Origin: Gammaproteobacteria bacterium
Lineage (GTDB): Bacteria > Pseudomonadota > Gammaproteobacteria > Pseudomonadales > Pseudohongiellaceae
NCBI GenBank assembly: GCA_002731775.1
Contig: PCCP01000098.1
Span: forward strand, 1-60,789
Direction: 5' to 3'
Length of the DNA stretch: 60,789 nt
The position numbers were made by a program, and so were the translations under genes. The notes beneath the pieces were generated by a model. That model saw only the letters and a list, made by a program, of their open reading frames with translations, was not told the DNA's origin and made no database searches. Numbering within the stretch: position 1 is the first letter of the stretch; each line of letters starts with the position of its first letter. Shown here in pieces: positions 53,855 to 60,789 of the stretch.

Positions 53855-55460
53855 CGCCAAAATCCTGTGGTGTGGTGTCAGGCCTGCCCAGATCCCGAAG
53901 TATCTCCCGCGCCGCGTTGGCACCGGGGGCGCCCATTACGCCGCCGCCGGGGTGGGTGGATGAACTGCACATATACATATTCTTCACCGGCCCTCGATAC
54001 TGGGCATAGCCGGGGAATGGGCGGTTGAACATCAGCTGATCCAGGGTCAATTCGCCCTGGAAGATATTGCCCTCGGTCAGGCCCACTTCGGCTTCAATCT
54101 CACGAGGCGTACGAATTTCTACATGCAGAATCAGTTGTTTGAAATTAGGGCTGTAATCGGCAATCTGATCAATCACCGTGGCGCCGAAGGCATCACGTTT
54201 GGCATCGGTCCAACCACCCTCGGCTGCAGCGGGGCAATACTGAACGAACACCGACATCATGTGCTTGCCCGCAGGCGCCATGCTGGGGTCATACTGGGTC
54301 GGGATTACCGTATCCACGTAAGGGTCTGCAGACCAGCGATCGTCCTTCCAGTCATCATAGGCGCGTTCGAGCCGCTCCAGGGTATCGGTAAAATGCATGT
54401 GCCCGAGAGTGAGTGAAGAGCCATCGGGCAACGCCGGAAAATCAGGCATGCCATCCAGGGCGATATTGAGCTTGCCGGAAGAACCACGAATCTTGAAATT
54501 TTTGGCCCGGTGTATCAATTCCGGAGGCAGATCCCGGCTATTCATCACCTGAAGAAAAGTACGTCTGGCGTCAAGATTTGAGATCACTACTTTGCTTTCA
54601 ATTTCTTCTCCCGATGCCAGGGCCACACCTGTCGCCTTCCCGGCCTTAACAACAATCTCATTCACCTCAGAATTGGTGCGAATTTCACCACCATGGGATT
54701 GAAACGACGAGGCTATCGCCTTGGCAACCGAACCCATGCCGCCGCGGGCGAAACCCCAGGAACCCACATTGCCATCGATATCTCCCATGGCATGATGCAA
54801 CAAGACGTAGGCCGTGCCGGGTGAGTAAACACCCAGGCCAGTGCCTATAATGCTGCCGCCGGAGAAATGCGCAAGAATCACATCACTCTCAAAGTACTCC
54901 TCGACATATTCTGCAATGGACATAGTAAAAAACCGAATGAACTCGTAAATTTGAGATTCGGTCAGGGTATAAAATCGTTTCAACAGGTAAGCAAATTCCA
55001 TCACGTCTCGACGCTTGAAAGACGCGGGGTCCGGTGGTGTACGCAGTAGAAAACCGCGGATCAGACGGCACCACTTCATTAAATCAGCATCGAAGCGGAT
55101 GGAGGCATCGGCGTCCCGTTTGGAGTGCCTGCAAATTTCACGCCGTCTGACTGCCGCTTGATGGTAGCTACCGAAATAATCTCCGTTCTGCTTGAATGTA
55201 GCGCTGCCCTGTAAGGGCACCACTTCTAAACCGTGTCGCCCCAAATCCAGGGCCTGGTAGATTTCCGGTCTGAACAGGCTGCAAACATAGGAACAATTGG
55301 AGTATTGCCACCCCTTTTGTAACTCACGAGATACGGTGGCACCACCGATATAGTCATTCTTCTCGAGTACAAGTACGTCGAGCCCGGATTTGGCAAGAAA
55401 TGCGGCGTTGGTGAGACCATTGTGGCCTGCGCCAATGACTACTGCGTCGTACTTCTTCAT
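53847..55460 (-). CDS. Phytoene-desaturase/PYROXD2-like flavoprotein, type A, triad 3
   Basis: 537 residues. AVVIGAGHNGLTNAAFLA, LEKNDYIGGATVSREL, NCSYVCSLFRPEI, EGNIFQGELTLDQLMFNRP and MYMCSSSTHPGGGV are the type-A set, ending in an acidic DFGDD. It is the promoter-proximal gene of the ~10-kb minus-strand run that carries triads 3 and 2. A small perfect palindrome lies 20 bases before its start. Very similar to the triad-1 type-A protein by eye. Confidence 0.82.
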   Translation of the reverse strand: MKKYDAVVIGAGHNGLTNAAFLAKSGLDVLVLEKNDYIGGATVSRELQKGWQYSNCSYVCSLFRPEIYQALDLGRHGLEVVPLQGSATFKQNGDYFGSYHQAAVRRREICRHSKRDADASIRFDADLMKWCRLIRGFLLRTPPDPASFKRRDVMEFAYLLKRFYTLTESQIYEFIRFFTMSIAEYVEEYFESDVILAHFSGGSIIGTGLGVYSPGTAYVLLHHAMGDIDGNVGSWGFARGGMGSVAKAIASSFQSHGGEIRTNSEVNEIVVKAGKATGVALASGEEIESKVVISNLDARRTFLQVMNSRDLPPELIHRAKNFKIRGSSGKLNIALDGMPDFPALPDGSSLTLGHMHFTDTLERLERAYDDWKDDRWSADPYVDTVIPTQYDPSMAPAGKHMMSVFVQYCPAAAEGGWTDAKRDAFGATVIDQIADYSPNFKQLILHVEIRTPREIEAEVGLTEGNIFQGELTLDQLMFNRPFPGYAQYRGPVKNMYMCSSSTHPGGGVMGAPGANAAREILRDLGRPDTTPQDFGDD

Positions 55461-55479
55461 TCTCGGGAGCCTCTTAGCG

Positions 55480-55492
55480 AGTATTCAATACT
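55480..55492. promoter_or_regulatory. Palindrome just upstream of triad 3
   Basis: AGTATT-C-AATACT is a perfect 13-base palindrome 20 bases before the type-A start codon. Its TATTCAATA centre recalls the ATTCAAT half-site before the Rieske gene. A repressor bound here would block the triad-3 transcript. Confidence 0.45.
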
Positions 55493-55744
55493 AGGGGATT
55501 TCCAGCTAAAACTCTTGCGCAATCTCTCTGCAGGCTCTGTCGCTTTCGGTATCTGAAAAACCTGATTTGTAAACGATCCCACGGCTGGGATCATCGCGAC
55601 TTCGAGAGTAGAAATTGTACGCCAGTCCAATGCTACCGTGCGGGTAGGCATGGATACCCGCCGACGAAAAGCTGTCAGCATGGATTTTGTTGCAGAGCTG
55701 TGATGTACTAATTAGCACCCTGAAAACACTAGCGGAGTCGTCAC
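55493..55744. other. Divergent control region between triad 3 and the TPR-sulfotransferase
   Basis: Together with the palindrome this is about 280 bases between divergent genes, so it should hold promoters both ways. A minus-strand frame (55506-55904) is open but overlaps the sulfotransferase gene antisense and matches nothing known. No hairpin terminator or further repeat was seen. Confidence 0.35.
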
Positions 55745-55795
55745 ATTTCAGCCTTACAATCGCAGCAAGCAGTTTTTGATCTCGCTGTCGCCCAC

Positions 55796-57760
55796 TTGCG
55801 CAGCGGGGAGGCGGTGCTTGCTTCCAAACTTTGCCAGGAGGGGTTGGATAAGTATCCCGATGACGCCAATATCCTCTGCCTTGCCGGTGAAGCTCTGATC
55901 GCACTAAAACAGTTTGATGAAGCTCGCAGCCATATCGAGAAAGCCAGATCTCTGTACCCGCACTTCGCCGCTACTCATGAGATATTCGCTGACTTATTAT
56001 TACTCGAAGGTCATTTCGAAAAAGCCATCGAGTCCTACCGACATTGCATGAAACTGGACGCCAGTCGCCTCCAACTTAATGACAAAATCAAACGCGCTCG
56101 TGAGTTAATAAGATCTACCGCTGCCGCGGTCGGCTCCCGCCCAACTATAGCTTTTGCAGATGAGATGAAGCGGGCGGAACAATTTTCCAACGATGGCAAG
56201 CCGCAAAAATCCGAAAACATCTACCGCGATATTCTGCGCCGCGATCCCAACCATGTGGAAGCGACGCGGCTGCTTGCCCAAATCGCAGCGGCCCGGGAAT
56301 ATTATGAAGAAGCAGAATTATTGCTGCAAAGGGCTGTTAGAAACGCGCCGGAATATGCCCGGATCTGGCTGGACCTTTCGTCGGTACAACTTAAATTAGA
56401 AAAGCACTTCGACGCCGTACACAGCGCCGAGAAATTGGTGGAATTGACCCCCGAAATCGCCGAATCTCACATCAGCCTGGCCAATGCACAGGCCAAGGCT
56501 AACCTTACCGAACTCGCCATCGAGAGCTATCGGTCTGCACTGCGGATAGCCCCGAAACATCCTGGCGCCTTCATGGGTTTGGCGCATCAGCTCAAGACCA
56601 TCGGACGTCAACAAGAGTCAATTGAAGTCTATCGGCAGAATATTTCTGTTAATCCACGAAACTCTGAACCTTACTGGAGCCTGGCCAATCTAAAAACTTT
56701 TCGCTTCGAAGATGAAGAAGTAGAGGCGATGGAAAGGCTGCTACGGGACCATAGTCTAAATGATATAACAGTAGTGCAACTGTGCAATTCTCTGGGTCTA
56801 GAATACGAAGGGCGCAAGGACTACGATCGTGCTTTCGAATATTTTCAACGTTGCAATGACAAGCAGCGCGAATCACAAACCTACGACCCCATAGCTAATG
56901 AAGTCATGGCCGAAAGTATTAAAGAGGTTTTCAGCCAGCAATTTTGTGCGCAAAACCAGGGCCACGGTAATACCGACCCGGCACCGGTATTTATAATCGG
57001 CTTGCCCCGATCCGGCTCTACGCTAATCGAGCAAATTCTCGCCAGCCACAGCCAGGTGGAGGGCACCCATGAACTCAGCGATCTACCGAAAATAGTCAGA
57101 TCAATCGCCAGGAAAAAACGTCAGGGCCTGCGCTTTCCAGAAATTGTGAAGGAGTTTGAGCCACGGGCCTGGCGCAAACTAGGCGATCAATACCTTCGTA
57201 GCACAGAAAAATATCGCAGTGGCCTGCCTCGATTTATTGATAAGAACCCCAACAACTTCATCTACGCCGGCTTGCTGCATCTTTCCCTGCCTGATGCCAG
57301 GATTATCAACGCTCGTCGCCACCCTCTGGATAGCTGTTTCGGCAGTTATAAGCAACTCTTTGCCAGCGGCCAGCCCTTCAGCTATGACTTCACAGAATTG
57401 GGGGAATATTATCTTCAGTATCAATCACTCATGGACCACTGGCACCAGGTTATTCCTGGCCGAGTGCTGGACGTAGACTACGAGGAAGTTGTGGCTGACC
57501 TGGATACCGAAGTCCGTCGCATTCTGGATTTCTGCGAACTGCCCTTCGAGCAGGCCTGCCTGAATTTTCACGAGACCGATCGAGCTGTCAGAACTGCCAG
57601 TTCGGAACAGGTGCGCCGTCCCATTTATTCGAGCTCCGTCAACCTGTGGCAGCGCTACGAATCCCATCTCCATGAATTAATAGAAATTCTAGAACCCTTG
57701 TTACTGCAGCGCCCCCCTGATGAGCAACCAGTATCAATCCGTAACCATGCAAGCCGCTGA
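55796..57760 (+). CDS. TPR-repeat protein with C-terminal sulfotransferase domain
   Basis: 654 residues from the TTG at 55796. Several TPR units occupy roughly residues 1-380 (for example CQEGLDKYPDDANILCLAGE and YRSALRIAPKHPGAFMGLAH), then a sulfotransferase domain: FIIGLPRSGSTLIEQIL near 400 is the 5'-phosphosulfate loop of PAPS binding and INARRHPLDSCFGSYKQLF near 505 the 3'-phosphate loop. The frame stays open upstream to 55733 with TPR-like residues (ALQSQQAVFDLAVAHL), so the true start may be an ATT at 55745 with GGAG 7 bases before it. It probably sulfonates a peptide tyrosine or glycan; target unknown. Confidence 0.82.
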   Translation: MRSGEAVLASKLCQEGLDKYPDDANILCLAGEALIALKQFDEARSHIEKARSLYPHFAATHEIFADLLLLEGHFEKAIESYRHCMKLDASRLQLNDKIKRARELIRSTAAAVGSRPTIAFADEMKRAEQFSNDGKPQKSENIYRDILRRDPNHVEATRLLAQIAAAREYYEEAELLLQRAVRNAPEYARIWLDLSSVQLKLEKHFDAVHSAEKLVELTPEIAESHISLANAQAKANLTELAIESYRSALRIAPKHPGAFMGLAHQLKTIGRQQESIEVYRQNISVNPRNSEPYWSLANLKTFRFEDEEVEAMERLLRDHSLNDITVVQLCNSLGLEYEGRKDYDRAFEYFQRCNDKQRESQTYDPIANEVMAESIKEVFSQQFCAQNQGHGNTDPAPVFIIGLPRSGSTLIEQILASHSQVEGTHELSDLPKIVRSIARKKRQGLRFPEIVKEFEPRAWRKLGDQYLRSTEKYRSGLPRFIDKNPNNFIYAGLLHLSLPDARIINARRHPLDSCFGSYKQLFASGQPFSYDFTELGEYYLQYQSLMDHWHQVIPGRVLDVDYEEVVADLDTEVRRILDFCELPFEQACLNFHETDRAVRTASSEQVRRPIYSSSVNLWQRYESHLHELIEILEPLLLQRPPDEQPVSIRNHASR

Positions 57761-58132
57761 GAGAGCCGTAGTGCTTTTTTGGTCAACTGGATACCCATGA
57801 AAGTCGGATCAAGCCGAATTGAGTTGATCAGCCTGAAAGTGCAGTAATTCATTGGGGTATTTATCAGTTGATCTCCGGTCAGGTAGGAGTATGCTGCCAG
57901 CAGGCATTTCAGCCTTATGCCTACACCCAATGCCTAGCTAGCTGGATCATGAATTACACAGGCAGCTATGCTGATTTTCTCCATGATTCCGGGCCTATAG
58001 GGGAGGTAGCCATAGGGGCGAGGATATTGAGAAATTGTGCGAAGGTGGGGCAGAAGGCTCTATAGTACATAGCCACTAAACAGCCATTTCACCAACCCAC
58101 TGCAACAGGGATTCCTGAGGGCTCAAAATATC
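57761..58132. other. Intergenic region before the TonB-dependent receptor
   Basis: 372 bases without a recognised gene. A small hairpin (AGGCAT...ATGCCT near 57903-57923) is present. The receptor promoter is presumably in the last 150 bases, but no clear -35/-10 pair or Fur-like box was identified. Confidence 0.35.
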
Positions 58133-60691
58133 ATGGGACATCAACCGAAGTTTCAAATTGCACCACTCGCGGTCGCTATCACCACAGCTTTGTACACAGC
58201 GCCATTTACTTTTGCAGCAGAAGCACCGGCGGCAACAAGGCTCGAAGAAATAATCGTAACCGGCCGCAAGCGAGTTGAATCCGTCATGGAGGTTCCGGCC
58301 AGTATTCAGGCTTTGACGAGTGACGAAATTCTGGCAATGGGTGCCCGCGGCATGCACGACTACAGTCGCTTCATACCCTCCCTCAACGTCATCACGTACG
58401 GAGCTGGAGATACCGTAGTGGTATTTCGAGGTGCCATCTCCGACGAAAGTTCAGAGCTAGCCCAGGGCACCTCATCGGTCTATCTCGATGAAGTTTCTGT
58501 GAGTAGCACCTCGGTACAACCCTCCATTCGCATGGTTGACATCGAACGAATTGAAGCGCTTGCCGGTCCACAGGGAACTTTATACGGCTCCGATGCCGTG
58601 GCGGGTACCCTGCGAATCATCACCAAGAAACCTGAGATGAACACCTTCGATATACTCGCCGACGTCAGTGGGCGCAACGGCAGTGGGGGCGAAGACAGCT
58701 TCGATCATTCCATCGTAGTCAACTTGCCCCTCGTTGAAGACCGGTTGGCATTGCGCTTGGTTGGTTTCACTGCTAAAGACGGTGGCTTTATCGATAATGT
58801 CTTCGGTCATACCCCCGATTCCGACACCACGGGTAAAGCCTTGCCCTCTGGATTCGGCAACCTTGATAATGCCGATTTTGTGGAGAAGAACTGGAATGAT
58901 TCCGAAATCGACGGCTGGCGCGCCGCACTGAAATGGGATATCAATGAGGACTGGACGGCAACCTTCTCAGCACTGCACCAGAGTAACAAATCCGGTGCAT
59001 TAAACGATTTTGACCCCTTTGTGGGGGATTTGGAGGTGGTGCGGTTTTTTGATGATCATCGAGACGATGAGTACGACCTGTACTCGTTAGTAGTTGAGGC
59101 TGACCTGGGCTTCGCCCAGCTTGTCTCAGCCACCTCTTTTTACGACCGCGAGGCACACGAAGTTTACGACAACACGGCTTATAACCACCAATGGGCGGGT
59201 ACCTATTGCCAGACCTATGCCTACTATCAGGATTACCTGGCCTACCTGGGCTATTTCCAGGATCCGGACGGTAGCGGCACTGTCTTTTGGCCCGCCTATT
59301 GCAAGGCACCGACTGTGGATGGGGATTTCCTTACCGTCCGTGACTACGCCCAGGACACAGACCGTTTCACCCAGGAATTCCGCCTGTCCTCCCAGGGTGA
59401 GACCCTGGATTGGTTGGTGGGCTTTTTCTACGAGGAGATAAACCATGACTACGTTTATGACTTCGCCCGGCCTACCAGATCCGAAACCAACCCCGGTGGT
59501 CCCGGCACAAACCTCTACCAGGAGTCCATCTCCCTGCAATATTTTGAAGGGGTACTGGGCCAGGCCCTGCCAAATTCGACAACCTACTGGTATGAAACCA
59601 GCAAGACCGACTGGGAGCAGAAGGCCATTTTTGGTGAGGTAGTATGGCATGCGACAGACCGGCTGGATCTCACCGTCGGCGGCCGCTATTTCGACCGTGA
59701 AAACAGAGTTCTATTCTGGACCGAATTTCCCAGGGGCAACCTCGCAGAATTACAAGCAGGCCTACCGAACATTAGTGGAAGTGAGAAGGAGTTCGTGCCC
59801 AAGGTGTCGGTGTCTTACAATCTCACCGATGAAAGCATGATCTATGGGCTATGGACAGAGGGCAATCGACCTTCCGGTCAAAACCGCGGTCGCGGCGACC
59901 CTCTGCTCCCAATCACCTATGAACCGGATACCATGACCAACTGGGAGGCCGGCTATAAAGCGACCTTTGCCGACGGCGCCGCCAGAATCAGCCTTATCAC
60001 CTTTGTGATGGACTGGGAAGACTATCAGATCGAGATAGTTGACCCGAGCGTTGCTGCCTGCCCACTAGACGGCCCCAGCAAAATTGCTGGAGTCTGTGGT
60101 CAACCCTGGCAAAATGTGATCGCCAATGGCGGGGATGCATCAATAACCGGGACCTCTCTGGAACTTGATTGGGCCATCTCGCCAAACTTCGTCGTGGGAT
60201 TCAACGCCGAGTGGCTGAATGCGGAGACGGAATCGGGGCTGGATCTGTCTGGCGACGGCCTGGATAATGTTACCTCCGGCCAGAGATTGCCGCTCTCGCC
60301 AGATTTTACCGGAGCAGCCTGGGCAACCTATGACTGGCCAATGCCATCGATCGGCGGTAGCGGTTTTGCCCGCTTGCAGTGGTCCTTTCAGGGCGAAACC
60401 CTCAGCAACCTGGAGCACCGCAGCACCTCCGATGACGAGCCCAACCCCCGATGGAAGAATAGCGCCTTCAATATCGGCGATTTCAGCATCGGCCTGCGGA
60501 ATGAAACCTGGGAAGCGTCGCTGTTTCTTAACAATATCAAGAATGAACGGGCCCGCTATCAGACCGGCTGGGGATTATTCGAATGGGCCGCCGCCAGCGT
60601 GCAGGACGGGCGAGCTCACACGGTTCGATATACCACCAATCGTCCCAGAGAATTCGGCGTCAGGCTAATCTATAGATGGGCGGGAAACTAA
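58133..60691 (+). CDS. TonB-dependent outer-membrane receptor
   Basis: 852 residues, full length. A signal peptide (cleavage near FTFAAEA, about residue 30) is followed by the TonB box EEIIVTGRK at about 38-46, a plug domain (VPASIQALTSDEIL, then GPQGTLYGSDAVAGTLRIIT) and a long beta-barrel rich in alternating aromatic strands. The end FGVRLIYRWAGN is the last strand. The type resembles the large group of marine TBDRs with uncharacterised ligands rather than a known siderophore or B12 receptor. Near the amine genes it could import a bulky amine conjugate; the adjacent TPR-sulfotransferase may be functionally linked. Confidence 0.9.
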   Translation: MGHQPKFQIAPLAVAITTALYTAPFTFAAEAPAATRLEEIIVTGRKRVESVMEVPASIQALTSDEILAMGARGMHDYSRFIPSLNVITYGAGDTVVVFRGAISDESSELAQGTSSVYLDEVSVSSTSVQPSIRMVDIERIEALAGPQGTLYGSDAVAGTLRIITKKPEMNTFDILADVSGRNGSGGEDSFDHSIVVNLPLVEDRLALRLVGFTAKDGGFIDNVFGHTPDSDTTGKALPSGFGNLDNADFVEKNWNDSEIDGWRAALKWDINEDWTATFSALHQSNKSGALNDFDPFVGDLEVVRFFDDHRDDEYDLYSLVVEADLGFAQLVSATSFYDREAHEVYDNTAYNHQWAGTYCQTYAYYQDYLAYLGYFQDPDGSGTVFWPAYCKAPTVDGDFLTVRDYAQDTDRFTQEFRLSSQGETLDWLVGFFYEEINHDYVYDFARPTRSETNPGGPGTNLYQESISLQYFEGVLGQALPNSTTYWYETSKTDWEQKAIFGEVVWHATDRLDLTVGGRYFDRENRVLFWTEFPRGNLAELQAGLPNISGSEKEFVPKVSVSYNLTDESMIYGLWTEGNRPSGQNRGRGDPLLPITYEPDTMTNWEAGYKATFADGAARISLITFVMDWEDYQIEIVDPSVAACPLDGPSKIAGVCGQPWQNVIANGGDASITGTSLELDWAISPNFVVGFNAEWLNAETESGLDLSGDGLDNVTSGQRLPLSPDFTGAAWATYDWPMPSIGGSGFARLQWSFQGETLSNLEHRSTSDDEPNPRWKNSAFNIGDFSIGLRNETWEASLFLNNIKNERARYQTGWGLFEWAAASVQDGRAHTVRYTTNRPREFGVRLIYRWAGN

Positions 60692-60789
60692 AACAACAAA
60701 CTCTTTTTGTTTGAGCAGGCCAAGTAACCCCATCGACTTGTCCCAGCCCTAATTCACTCAATCGTAGGGCCAAAGCTCCAGCCCATGGA

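Noticed and set aside
55506..55904. 132-codon minus-strand frame upstream of the TPR-sulfotransferase
   Set aside because: It runs antisense through the start of a supported gene and resembles no known protein.
57761..58132. tRNA or small RNA gene in the gap before the receptor
   Set aside because: Only one short hairpin was found, with no cloverleaf or T-loop sequence.

Overview
The window looks like the chromosome of a free-living, probably marine gammaproteobacterium. The reasons are a TonB-dependent receptor, Pot/Puu/Spu/Bau-type polyamine genes closest in form to those of Pseudomonas and Escherichia, BetI-like TetR regulators, moderate G+C content, and high density of amine oxidoreductases. 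The species cannot be fixed from the sequence. There are no rRNA or tRNA genes, CRISPR arrays or intact transposases.

Almost every gene fits one theme: uptake and oxidative breakdown of polyamines and probably N-methylated amines, with recovery of amine nitrogen, carbon and one-carbon units. Left part (1-18.0 kb): a spermidine dehydrogenase (cut by the window edge), a lone GcvT-like folate protein, a PuuC-like aldehyde dehydrogenase, formate-THF ligase, a sodium:solute symporter, a class III aminotransferase, a TetR-GNAT fusion regulator, a decayed aminotransferase, a glutamine amidotransferase, an SDR, an enolase-superfamily protein, a GFA-like protein and a monoamine oxidase-like flavoprotein. 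A diverged ~200-bp direct repeat flanks a small lipoprotein gene at 18.1-18.9 kb.

Middle part (18.9-41.2 kb): a minus-strand run of PuuB-like oxidase, Rieske oxygenase, PuuA-like glutamine synthetase and a triad made of two different phytoene-desaturase-like flavoproteins plus a GcvT-like protein. A BetI-like regulator faces it, followed by a complete PotFGHI importer, a 2OG-hydroxylase-like protein, SpuC, PuuR with two PuuR-like operator sites, BauA, MmsA, a MATE exporter and another aldehyde dehydrogenase. SpdH, ALDH, BauA and MmsA together could take spermidine through 1,3-diaminopropane and beta-alanine to acetyl-CoA.

Right part (41.5-60.7 kb): a ferric-reductase-like membrane protein, a second PuuB-like oxidase, a SnoaL-AraC fusion regulator, a MOSC protein and a ~10-kb minus-strand run with two further copies of the triad separated by an unknown membrane protein. 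The window ends with a TPR-sulfotransferase and a TonB-dependent receptor.

The most striking feature is the threefold occurrence of the same triad (flavoprotein type A, flavoprotein type B, GcvT-like protein with a shared C-terminal tail). I know of no characterised system with this composition. I infer a two-subunit flavin dehydrogenase that oxidises N-methyl or aminoalkyl groups and passes the C1 unit to tetrahydrofolate, with Fhs closing the folate cycle. The biochemical assignment is inference; the gene arrangement is seen directly.
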